From contig JAYSEK010000027.1 in assembly GCA_041913905.1 (NCBI GenBank), forward strand, positions 1 to 64,000: a stretch of DNA of 64,000 nt, in the 5' to 3' direction. The notes below the pieces were generated by a model. The model made no database searches and was not told the DNA's origin. It was given only the letters and a program-made list of their open reading frames with translations. Shown piece after piece: positions 8,489 to 16,281 of the stretch. Both the position numbers and the translations under genes were made by a program. The stretch is from Roseateles_B sp041913905. GTDB lineage: Bacteria; Pseudomonadota; Gammaproteobacteria; Burkholderiales; Burkholderiaceae_C. Each line of letters opens with the position of its first letter. Position 1 is the stretch's first letter.

Positions 8489-10258
8489 ATGAAAACTAAT
8501 ACTTCGTCCAGATGCTGGGTGGCGCCAGTGACCCTCGCCGCCACCCTCCCCACCCTCCTCGCCTACAGCCTCGCGCCCTCCACCACGCTGCTGAACCAGC
8601 TGCTGGCGTTGAGCCTCTGGGGAGGTGTGTTGCTGACCCTGGAGTTCCGGACCCGACAGCTCGCCTGGGGAGCCTTGCCGCGCAGTGGATGGGGACTGCT
8701 GGCGATCGCCGCGGCCCTGCTGGGCGCCTTGGCCGGCGTCAAGCTCACGGCGCTGACCCTGCTGCCCGCACTGGCCCTGCTGATGGCAGGCCTGCTGGTG
8801 CTGGCTGGCGCTCGCGCCGGGAGCTCGCGGCAGGCGCTGACCGTGGGGCGGGCGCTGGCCTGGGGTCTGCTGCTGGCGGCGCTGGGCGGCGCGCTGGTGT
8901 CGGTGATCCAGGTCTTCATGCCCGACTGGACCGATGCCGCCTGGATCGCCCGCTCGGGCATCCCGGGCCGCGCGGTGGGCAATATCCGCCAGCCCAACCA
9001 TCTGGCCAGCCTGCTGTTGTGGGGCTGCATCGCCGCGGTGTGGCTCAGTGAGAGCTGGGCACGCGAGCGTCCAGCCTTGCGCGCCCTCCTGCCCGTGCTG
9101 CTGTGGCTGCTGCTCTTCTGCGTGGTGCTCAGTGCCTCGCGCACTGGCATGTGGTTCGGCGTGGCACTGCTGGTGCTGTGGGGCGTGCTGGACGCGTCAC
9201 TGAGCCGCCAGGCCCGTTTGAGTCTGCTGATCACGCCTTTGCTGACCTACGCCTCCTGGCAGTTCATGCACTGGTGGTCCGCCGCCAGCGGGCACGCCTT
9301 CGGTGCCGAAGCGCGGCTGGCCGAAGGCGCCGGCTCGCCCTCGCGGGTGGCCATCCTCAAGAACAGCTGGGCCCTGCTGCAGCAGCACCCCTGGCGCGGC
9401 GTGGGCTGGGGCGACTTCAACTTCGCCTGGACCCTCACGCCCTTTCCCGACCGCCCGGTGGCCTTCTTCGACCACTGCCACAACCTGGTGATGCAGGTGC
9501 TGGTGGAGATGGGCTGGCCGCTGGGCCTGCTGATGCTGGGCGGCCTGGGCTGGCTGCTGTGGCTGGCGCTGCGTGCTGCCTATCGCGCCCAGGGGGACAT
9601 GGCCTTGCAACGGCGCTGCGCACTGATGGTGGTGCTGATGATCGGGCTGCACAGCATGCTGGAGTACCCGCTGTGGTACCTCTACTTCCTGCTGCCGACG
9701 GCGTTTGCCTTGGGCCTGGCACTGGCGCGGGAGGAGATGGACGGATCAGTCCCGGCATCGGATGGGCAAGACCTGACCCCGGCGGCGCCGGTGTCGGACT
9801 GGCGCCAGCGCCTGCTGCAGGTCGCGGGTGGGCTGATGATCGCCGGTGCGGCCTATGCCGCGCTGGACTACCTGCACATCGTCGACATCTACCGCTCCGG
9901 GCCGCGCCTGGCGCCGCTGGAGGAGCGCATCGCAAAGGGGCAGCGCAGCCTGCTGTTCTCGGCCGCTGCAGACTACGCGGCCGCCACGGTGCCGCCGCCT
10001 TCGCAGGCCACGCTGGATGCGGCGCGGCGCACCGGCCACAGCCTGATCGACGTGCGCCTGATGATCGCCTGGGCCCAGTCCCTGCATGCGGTGGGCGAGA
10101 CCGACAAGGCGCGCTACCTGGTGCAGCGTCTGCGCGAATTCCACAACGCAGCGGCGGACGAATGGCTGGGTGAGTGCGAGAACTGGCCGGCCCATGCACA
10201 GCGGCCCTTCCAGTGCGAGGCGCCGCAGCAGGTCTACCGCTACGAGGACTTCCGCTGA
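8489..10258 (+). CDS. PglL/Wzy_C-family O-oligosaccharyltransferase
   Basis: The 589-residue polytopic protein has around 11-12 hydrophobic helices, with a large periplasmic loop and a soluble C-terminal part. Diagnostic motifs are GNIRQPNHLASLLLWG (QPN at 168-170), FFDHCHNLVMQVLVEMGWP and HSMLEYPLWY, which match the protein O-glycosylation ligases PglL/PilO rather than generic Wzy polymerases. It should transfer a lipid-linked glycan to serine or threonine residues of exported proteins. Its position two genes after pilA makes the pilin the obvious candidate substrate. Confidence 0.85.
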   Translation: MKTNTSSRCWVAPVTLAATLPTLLAYSLAPSTTLLNQLLALSLWGGVLLTLEFRTRQLAWGALPRSGWGLLAIAAALLGALAGVKLTALTLLPALALLMAGLLVLAGARAGSSRQALTVGRALAWGLLLAALGGALVSVIQVFMPDWTDAAWIARSGIPGRAVGNIRQPNHLASLLLWGCIAAVWLSESWARERPALRALLPVLLWLLLFCVVLSASRTGMWFGVALLVLWGVLDASLSRQARLSLLITPLLTYASWQFMHWWSAASGHAFGAEARLAEGAGSPSRVAILKNSWALLQQHPWRGVGWGDFNFAWTLTPFPDRPVAFFDHCHNLVMQVLVEMGWPLGLLMLGGLGWLLWLALRAAYRAQGDMALQRRCALMVVLMIGLHSMLEYPLWYLYFLLPTAFALGLALAREEMDGSVPASDGQDLTPAAPVSDWRQRLLQVAGGLMIAGAAYAALDYLHIVDIYRSGPRLAPLEERIAKGQRSLLFSAAADYAAATVPPPSQATLDAARRTGHSLIDVRLMIAWAQSLHAVGETDKARYLVQRLREFHNAAADEWLGECENWPAHAQRPFQCEAPQQVYRYEDFR

Positions 10259-10280
10259 CCTGCCGCGGGACGGGCCGGTG

Positions 10281-10763
10281 TCAGTCCGGGGCGACCCAGT
10301 CCCCGCTCTTGCCGCCCTTCTTCTCCATCACGCGGATGCCTTCCATGACCATGCCGCGGTCGGCGGCCTTGCACATGTCGTAGATGGTCAGCAGGCCGAG
10401 CTGCACGGCGGTGAGGGCTTCCATCTCGACACCGGTCTGACCCAGGGTCTCGACCTGGGCCTCGCAGTGCACGGTGGCGGTGGCCACATCGATGCGGAAT
10501 TCCACCGCCACGCGGGTGATGGGCAGGGGATGGCACAGGGGGATCAGGTCGCTGGTGCGCTTGGCTCCCTGGATGGCGGCAATGCGGGCCACGCCCAGCA
10601 CATCGCCCTTCTTGGCACTGCCGCTCTGGATCAGGGCCAGAGTGGCGGGCTGCATCCGGATGCTGCCAATCGCCCGCGCCACGCGGTGGGTGACGGCCTT
10701 GGCGGACACATCGACCATATGGGCCTGGCCCTGGGCGTCAAAATGGGTAAGCGGCGAATTCAT
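10281..10763 (-). CDS. moaC: Cyclic pyranopterin monophosphate synthase
   Basis: The 160-residue protein is standard MoaC length and starts MNSPLTHFDAQGQAHMVDVS. It has the conserved KKGDVLGVARIAAIQGAKRTSDLIPLCHPL region split over the active site, with LCHP and the MCKAADRGM lysine/aspartate catalytic residues. MoaC converts the MoaA product to cPMP in molybdenum cofactor synthesis. It converges with the PglL-like gene (22 bases between stops) and is divergent from the M48 peptidase. The long open frame upstream of its ATG is antisense to the peptidase gene and not coding. Confidence 0.96.
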   Translation of the reverse strand: MNSPLTHFDAQGQAHMVDVSAKAVTHRVARAIGSIRMQPATLALIQSGSAKKGDVLGVARIAAIQGAKRTSDLIPLCHPLPITRVAVEFRIDVATATVHCEAQVETLGQTGVEMEALTAVQLGLLTIYDMCKAADRGMVMEGIRVMEKKGGKSGDWVAPD

Positions 10764-10865
10764 GGGCAGCAACACTGGCTTAAGGATTGGCTGCCATGAT
10801 AGCGAGCGGCCAGGCCAGCCGGCCCGGTCGGCATCGAGGTTCGGAAGCGTCCGAGGGAGACGGCA

Positions 10866-12467
10866 TTGTTGGTGAAGAGAAGGCTTGCCGTGGCGCAAGA
10901 AAAGTCCCTGGCCCAGCGCCTGCTGGCTGCCTTGTGCGCCGGCCTCATGCTGCTGCCTGCGGCCCCGTTGCGGGCTCAGGTGAACCTGCCGGCCCTGGGG
11001 GATTCGGTGTCGGACGACCTCAGCATCAGCGCCGAGAAGCGCCTGGGCGAGCAGATCATGCGCCAGATCCGTCCGGATCCGGACTACCTGGACGATCCCT
11101 TGCTGCTTGAGTATGTGCAGGGCATCTGGGCGCCCCTGGTCGAAGCGGCCAAGCGCCAGGGCAATATCGGTGACGACACCGTCGAGCGCTTCGCCTGGGA
11201 GGCCTTTCTGGTCCGGGACCGCAGCGTCAATGCCTTTGCGCTGCCGGGCGGCTATGTGGGCGTGCACCTGGGCCTGCTCGCCATCACCAGTTCCCGCGAC
11301 GAGCTGGCCTCGGTGCTGGGACACGAGCTCTCGCACATCACGCAGCGCCACATCGCCCGGCGCATCGTCGGGGACTCGCGCAGCAGCATGGCCGCGATGG
11401 CCGGCATGGTGCTGGGGCTGATCGCGGCCTCCAAGGCCGGCAGCGTGGACCTGGCCAATGCGGCCATCATGGGCAGCCAGGCGGCCGCAGCTCAGGCCTC
11501 GCTGAACTTCTCGCGCGACATGGAGCGCGAGGCGGACCGGGTCGGCTTCAACGTCATGCTCGGCGCAGGCTTCCAGGGGCAGGGCATGGTCAGCATGTTC
11601 GAGCGCATGGACCAGGCCTACCACCTGATGGATTCCGGTGCCTACCCCTATCTGCGCTCGCATCCGCTGACCACGGAGCGCATCGGCGATGCCCGGCTGC
11701 GCCTGGGCACCGAGACGCCGCCGCCGCTGGAGACCTCGCCCGAGCACGCCCTGATGGCGGCCCGGGCCCGCGTGCTGATGGACGCCCGCGCCGAAGCCTG
11801 GCGCCAGCTTCAGGGCATGGATGCCGGCGTGCGCCAGACCCTGGCCCATGGCCACGAGCAGATGGCGGCCCGCTATGCCAGCGCACTGGCCTCGATCAAG
11901 CTGCGCGACTTCACCCGTGCCGAGACCGCGCTGCAGCAGGCCGAGCAATTGCAGAGCCAGACGGTGCCGGACGACGCCCGGGCGCGGCGCGATCTCGCCT
12001 TCCTGCGCGCCGAGCTGGCACAGGCCCGCGGCGATGCGGCGGCAGGCTATGTGGCCTTGTCGGCCCTGCCCGAGAAGAGTCGCGCCGTGTTGATGATGCG
12101 CGCTCAGCTGGCCCAGGTGGACAAGCAGCCCGAGCGGGTCCGCGCTGCGGCGGAATCGCTGCAGACGCATGTGAGCCTGCACCCCAACGATGCCGGCGCC
12201 TGGGGCCTGCTGTCGCAGCTGTGGACGCAGCTGGACCAGCCGCTGCGCGCCGTGCGCGCGATGGGCGAATCCAGGGCCGCCATGGGGGACATCAACGGCG
12301 CCATCGACCGTCTGCGCTCCGGCCTGCGCCTGTCGCGGACCAAGGATGCCGACCCCTTCGAAGCCTCGGTGATCGACGCGCGCCTGCGCAGCCTGCTTTA
12401 TGAGCGCCGCCAGTTGCTGCTGGAGATGTATCCGCGCGGCGTACCGCCAGGCGCCGAGCTGCCTTGA
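10866..12467 (+). CDS. Periplasmic M48 metalloprotease with TPR domain (BepA/YfgC-like)
   Basis: The 533-residue protein has an N-terminal signal sequence (hydrophobic segment about 17-37 ending LRAQ), a zincin motif HELSH at 153-157, a downstream glutamate in MEREADRVGF, and a C-terminal helical TPR-like half. This is the layout of BepA, which assists or degrades outer-membrane proteins during assembly. The start codon is TTG at 10866, placed five bases after AGGGAGA; a second TTG and a GTG follow at 10869 and 10872, so the exact start is uncertain by two codons. Confidence 0.9.
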   Translation: MLVKRRLAVAQEKSLAQRLLAALCAGLMLLPAAPLRAQVNLPALGDSVSDDLSISAEKRLGEQIMRQIRPDPDYLDDPLLLEYVQGIWAPLVEAAKRQGNIGDDTVERFAWEAFLVRDRSVNAFALPGGYVGVHLGLLAITSSRDELASVLGHELSHITQRHIARRIVGDSRSSMAAMAGMVLGLIAASKAGSVDLANAAIMGSQAAAAQASLNFSRDMEREADRVGFNVMLGAGFQGQGMVSMFERMDQAYHLMDSGAYPYLRSHPLTTERIGDARLRLGTETPPPLETSPEHALMAARARVLMDARAEAWRQLQGMDAGVRQTLAHGHEQMAARYASALASIKLRDFTRAETALQQAEQLQSQTVPDDARARRDLAFLRAELAQARGDAAAGYVALSALPEKSRAVLMMRAQLAQVDKQPERVRAAAESLQTHVSLHPNDAGAWGLLSQLWTQLDQPLRAVRAMGESRAAMGDINGAIDRLRSGLRLSRTKDADPFEASVIDARLRSLLYERRQLLLEMYPRGVPPGAELP

Positions 12468-12504
12468 CCGGGCAGGCCTTCCCGCGCACGGCCGCGCAGG
12501 CGTG

Positions 12505-12864
12505 TCAGTCGATGGGCGAAGGGAACAGCCGCTCCACCACGGTGTCGATCAGCATGCCGCACAGGCTGTAGATCAGCGAGCCGACCAGGGCGGCGCCGAA
12601 GCCGGTGACGGCAAAGCCGTCCAGCACGCCCGCCGCGGCCCAGAACATCAGGGCATTGATCACGAAGAGAAAGAGCCCCAGGCTCACCACCGTGACCGGC
12701 AGGGTCAGCAGCACCAGGATGGGCCGCAGCAGGGTGTTGAGCAGGCCCAGCACCAGGGCGGCGATCATGGCGGCACCGAAGCTCTTCACTTCGACGCCGG
12801 GGTAGAGATGGGCGACCAGCAGCAGGGCGCCAGCCAGCAACAGCCACCGGGTGAGGGTCTTCAT
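12505..12864 (-). CDS. Four-helix membrane protein of the YvlD / phage-holin-4-like family
   Basis: From the ATG at 12864 the product is 119 residues with four hydrophobic helices and the family stretch LVLGLLNTLLRPILVLLTLPVTVVSLGLFLFVINALMFW, in which LLNxLLRPIL is diagnostic. Members are small inner-membrane proteins of unknown biochemical role, despite holin-like names. It converges with the M48 peptidase gene and its 5' end is 117 bases from the riboswitch of the divergent Alx-like gene. Confidence 0.8.
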   Translation of the reverse strand: MKTLTRWLLLAGALLLVAHLYPGVEVKSFGAAMIAALVLGLLNTLLRPILVLLTLPVTVVSLGLFLFVINALMFWAAAGVLDGFAVTGFGAALVGSLIYSLCGMLIDTVVERLFPSPID

Positions 12865-12980
12865 GGCGGCGAGCATACCCGTGCGACCGTGAATTTGGCG
12901 CGTGCGGCCGCTACGGACTTGCCCTGGATCATGCCCGGCGCCCACGGGGCATCGCGGCTGGTGCACAATCCGGGCATCCG

Positions 12981-13108
12981 AAAGGGGAGTAGCTCTCGGC
13001 CCATGAGCCGAGGCGGCCGCCCGTCAAGACGGTGCTCGCGAGAGCGCCCGGGCCCCGCAGCCGGCCAGTGCTCGTCCAGGAGCGCAGGCCATGCCCCGCA
13101 AGACCTTT
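12981..13108 (+). promoter_or_regulatory. yybP-ykoY manganese riboswitch
   Basis: The leader contains the two conserved internal-loop strands of this class: AAAGGGGAGTAGC at 12981-12993 and GCCCCGCAAGACCTTT at 13093-13108. Between them lie paired helices, including GCTCTCGGCC...GGCCGAGGC-type arms and the conserved CCGTCAAGACGG hairpin at about 13021-13032. The riboswitch binds Mn(II) and raises expression of the gene that follows. The TerC/Alx gene begins 74 bases later, the same pairing as alx of E. coli. Confidence 0.9.
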
Positions 13109-13182
13109 CGTGAGTCGTCGACATCCATGCTGCCCTGCGCTGGCGCGGATGTCTTGTCTCTGACGTCTTGCGGGAGTCTCCA

Positions 13183-14145
13183 ATGAGCAGTGCGCCTCTG
13201 TGGCTGTGGGTTTTCTTCGTGGTGTCCGTGCTGGCCGCCTTGTTCGTCGACTTCGTCGTGCTGCGCAGGCAGGGCGCGCATGAGGTGGGCCTGCGCGAAG
13301 CCGTGCGCTGGTCTGCGGTCTGGGTCGGTTTGAGTCTGGCTTTCAACGCCCTGCTGTGGTGGGCGATCCGGGACGGCAGCGGCGACACGGCCCTGGCCAA
13401 CACCCGTGCGCTGGAGTTCCTCACCGGCTACTTGATCGAGAAGTCGTTGGCGGTCGACAACATCTTCGTCTTCCTGATGATCTTTACCTACTTCGCGGTG
13501 CCGCCGTCGCACCAGAAGCGGGTGTTGATGTGGGGCATCGTCGGCGCCATCGTGCTGCGTTCGGCGATGATCCTGGCGGGCAGCTGGCTGATCGCCCAGT
13601 TCCATTGGGTGCTCTATGTCTTCGGCGCCTTCCTGCTGCTCACGGGCATCAAGATGTGGTGGGCCGCAGGCCAGGAGCCGGACATGGAGTCGAACCCCGC
13701 GCTCAAGCTGCTGCGCCGCGTGCTGCCGGTCAGCCCGCAACTCGACGGCGAGCGCTTCTTCACCCGCTTCAACGGCCGCTGGATCGCCACGCCGCTGTTC
13801 CTGGTCGTGGCGCTGGTCGGCGTGACGGATCTGATCTTCGCGGTGGATTCCATCCCGGCCATCTTTGCGGTGACGCACGACCCCTTCATCGTGCTGAGCT
13901 CCAACATCTTCGCCATCCTCGGCCTGCGCGCCATGTACTTCCTGCTGGCGGCCATGGCAGCCAAGTTCCACCTGCTGAGCTATGGCCTGGCGGTGGTGCT
14001 GGCCTTCATCGGGACCAAGATGATGCTGATCGACGTGGTCAAGATCCCCGTCCTGGTGTCGCTGGCGGTGGTGGTCTTCATCCTGGCGGTGACCCTGGTG
14101 CTCAGCGTACGCACTGCACCGCGTCTGCGCCAAACCAGCGGTTGA
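13183..14145 (+). CDS. TerC-family membrane protein, Alx/TerC type
   Basis: The ATG at 13183 follows a GGGAG ribosome-binding site and gives 320 residues. An in-frame TTG at 13168 is a less likely start. It has about nine hydrophobic helices and the family motifs EKSLAVDNIFVFLMIF and TDLIFAVDSIPAIFAVTHDPFIV, each with a membrane-embedded aspartate thought to handle metal ions. Alx homologues export manganese, and control by the upstream yybP-ykoY riboswitch supports that role here. It is much longer than, and only distantly similar to, the TerC protein at 1471. Confidence 0.92.
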   Translation: MSSAPLWLWVFFVVSVLAALFVDFVVLRRQGAHEVGLREAVRWSAVWVGLSLAFNALLWWAIRDGSGDTALANTRALEFLTGYLIEKSLAVDNIFVFLMIFTYFAVPPSHQKRVLMWGIVGAIVLRSAMILAGSWLIAQFHWVLYVFGAFLLLTGIKMWWAAGQEPDMESNPALKLLRRVLPVSPQLDGERFFTRFNGRWIATPLFLVVALVGVTDLIFAVDSIPAIFAVTHDPFIVLSSNIFAILGLRAMYFLLAAMAAKFHLLSYGLAVVLAFIGTKMMLIDVVKIPVLVSLAVVVFILAVTLVLSVRTAPRLRQTSG

Positions 14146-14192
14146 CGGTCGGCATCTGCTGGGCGCATGTCTCCGGCATTTGCGCGAAAGCA

Positions 14193-14211
14193 AATGCGAA
14201 TGGTTCGCATT
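14193..14211. promoter_or_regulatory. Fur box upstream of the tonB-like gene
   Basis: The 19-bp sequence AATGCGAATGGTTCGCATT is a perfect 8+3+8 palindrome, close to Fur operators of betaproteobacteria. It sits 18 bases before the ATG at 14229. A sister site lies at 16118-16136. Confidence 0.85.
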
Positions 14212-14228
14212 GTGTATATGATGGCGCC

Positions 14229-15002
14229 ATGAGCCAGGCGCTTGCTTTCCTTCCGCTGGACTTTTCCCCAGCCCTTCTGCCGCCGCAGCGCGGTGCCGAT
14301 GCTGCACGGCCTGCGCGCAGCGCAGCCCTGCAGCTGGATGCCCTGCCTGCAGCCGGGCATGAGGGCTGGCAGCCGCGCCGCAGCAAGCGCCTGCTGCTGC
14401 CGGTGCTGGGCCTGCATGTGCTGATGGCCTGGGGCCTGGTGCAGATGGGCGTCGTGCCCATGCCGAGCCGCCCGGCGCCGGTCGAGGTCAAGCTGGTGAC
14501 GGTGGAACAGCGCCGCGCGCCGCCACCCAGCGTGACGCGCCAGACCCTGGCGCCCCAGTTTCCGCAGCTGACGGTGCCGCCGGTGGAGGTGCCGAACATC
14601 CAGCTGGCGCCGTCGCCCGTGACGGCCGTGGTGGCCGAGAACCCGCCCCCGCGTCCGGCCGTGGTGTCCAGCCCGGCGCCGGCGCCCGCTGCTCCCGCGC
14701 CGGTGATGGCCGGTCCGCGCGAAGTGCCCGCCAGCGCGGTGCAGTACCTGCAGGCGCCCCCCATTGCCGTGCCGGCGATGTCGCGCCGCCTCGGGGAAAA
14801 AGGGACGGTGGTGCTGAAGGTGCTGGTGGACCGCGACGGCCTGCCGCGGCAGATCGCCGTGCACCAATCCTCCGGCTTTGCGCGCCTGGACGAGCAAGCC
14901 CTGACGGCCATGCGGGCGGCCCGCTTCAAGCCACATACCGAGCACGGCGAGCCGGTTGAGATGCTGGTGCTCACACCCATCCAATATGAGCTGAGCCGGT
15001 GA
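14229..15002 (+). CDS. Energy transducer TonB family protein
   Basis: The 257-residue protein has a cytoplasmic N-terminus of about 50 residues, one transmembrane helix (LLLPVLGLHVLMAWGLVQMG), a proline-rich periplasmic spacer and a TonB C-terminal domain (GEKGTVVLKVLVDRDGLPRQIAVHQSSGFARLDEQAL). It would pass proton-motive energy from ExbB/ExbD to outer-membrane receptors; no exbBD genes are in the window. The cytoplasmic head is unusually long for TonB. A Fur box lies just upstream, and the next gene starts inside its stop codon. Confidence 0.88.
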   Translation: MSQALAFLPLDFSPALLPPQRGADAARPARSAALQLDALPAAGHEGWQPRRSKRLLLPVLGLHVLMAWGLVQMGVVPMPSRPAPVEVKLVTVEQRRAPPPSVTRQTLAPQFPQLTVPPVEVPNIQLAPSPVTAVVAENPPPRPAVVSSPAPAPAAPAPVMAGPREVPASAVQYLQAPPIAVPAMSRRLGEKGTVVLKVLVDRDGLPRQIAVHQSSGFARLDEQALTAMRAARFKPHTEHGEPVEMLVLTPIQYELSR

Positions 15003-16087
15003 GCTGGCGCTCACCTCCGCTTGCCTCCATCCCGCCGCACGTGGTGGCGGCGGCCGACTACGAAGCCCTCGCGCGCGAGCGTCTGGACGATGCGGCCTGG
15101 GCCTATCTGGACGGTGCGGCGGCCGATGAGCGCACGGCTGCCGCCAACCGCGAGGCTTTTGCCCGCCTGACCCTGCAGACGCGCGTGCTGCGCGACCTGC
15201 GCGGCGGCCACACCCGCTGCCGGCTGCTGGGGATGGAGCTGCCGCATCCCATGCTGCTGGCGCCGGTGGCGCACCAGGGGCTTTTCCATCCGGATGCCGA
15301 AGCCGCCACGGCCCTGGCGGCGGGGGTCATGCAGACGCCGATGATCGTCAGCACCCTGTCCACGCTGGGCGTCGAAGCGATCGCCGCGCGGGCGAGCGGC
15401 CCCTTGTGGTTCCAGCTGTACGCCCAGCCGCGCTGGGAGGACAGCCTGCGCCTGGTTCGGCGGGCCGAGTTGGCGGGTTGCCGCGCCCTGGTGCTGACGG
15501 TGGACGCGCCGGTGGCGGGGGTTCGCAATCGCGAGCAGCGCGCGGGCTTTGCACTGCCGCCCGACTTGTCGCCCAAGGACCTGCAGGGCCTGGCGCCCCT
15601 GCCGCCGCAGGAGGCTGGCGCCGATCCCGTGTTCGACCGTCTGATGGGTGTTGCGCCGCGCTGGGAGCATGTCGAGGCCCTGCGCAAGGCCACCGGGCTC
15701 CCCCTGCTCATCAAGGGGCTGACCCATCCGGACGACGCCCGGCTCGCCCTGGAGTCCGGCGTGGACGGGCTCATCGTGTCCAACCACGGTGGGCGCACCC
15801 TGGACGGCCTGCCGGCCAGCCTGGACCTCCTGCCGGCCATCGTGCAGGCGGTACAGGGCCGGGTGCCGGTGCTGATGGATGGCGGCATCCGGCGCGGCAG
15901 CGATGTCTACAAGGCCCTGCTGCTGGGGGCAGATGCCGTGCTGCTGGGCCGCTGCTGGGTCCATGCGCTGGCGGCTGCAGGTGCCCTGGGGGTAGCGCAC
16001 GTGATCCGCCTCCTGCAGGAAGAGCTGGCTCTGACCATGGCGCTGTGCGGATGCCGCGAGCTGTCGGCGCTGCGTCCCGCCGCCTGA
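14999..16087 (+). CDS. FMN-dependent alpha-hydroxy-acid oxidase/dehydrogenase (lactate oxidase-like)
   Basis: The 362-residue TIM-barrel protein shows the family's AYLDGAAADE start, the WFQLY strand, the LLIKGL lysine and GLIVSNHGGRTLDG with the catalytic histidine at 263. Family members oxidise L-lactate, glycolate or mandelate using FMN. The GTG start overlaps the tonB-like stop (GTGA), so the two are translationally coupled. It therefore sits inside a Fur-controlled iron-uptake cassette, which is odd for a catabolic enzyme. It could supply electrons or process a hydroxy-acid siderophore fragment; the substrate cannot be told from sequence. Confidence 0.85.
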   Translation: MSWRSPPLASIPPHVVAAADYEALARERLDDAAWAYLDGAAADERTAAANREAFARLTLQTRVLRDLRGGHTRCRLLGMELPHPMLLAPVAHQGLFHPDAEAATALAAGVMQTPMIVSTLSTLGVEAIAARASGPLWFQLYAQPRWEDSLRLVRRAELAGCRALVLTVDAPVAGVRNREQRAGFALPPDLSPKDLQGLAPLPPQEAGADPVFDRLMGVAPRWEHVEALRKATGLPLLIKGLTHPDDARLALESGVDGLIVSNHGGRTLDGLPASLDLLPAIVQAVQGRVPVLMDGGIRRGSDVYKALLLGADAVLLGRCWVHALAAAGALGVAHVIRLLQEELALTMALCGCRELSALRPAA

Positions 16088-16117
16088 ATGTGGGTTTCAT
16101 GACATAAATCAATTGCA

Positions 16118-16136
16118 AATGCGAATGCTTCGCATC
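16118..16136. promoter_or_regulatory. Fur box upstream of the siderophore receptor gene
   Basis: AATGCGAATGCTTCGCATC is an 8+3+8 palindrome with one mismatch at the outermost pair, nearly identical to the site at 14193. It lies about 145 bases before the receptor ATG, so the receptor has its own iron-regulated promoter. Confidence 0.82.
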
Positions 16137-16281
16137 TAGAATGTGCGGCTGTCGCAGCAAGCCATCCGTTTCAACGGGCCGGGGTGCCTCGCGCACCGCG
16201 CCCGGCATGGGGCTGCGGGGCGGGGGGAGTCACCGGCCTTCGGTAGCCAGCCGCCCAACAAATCCCCGAAACGGAGCGTCC

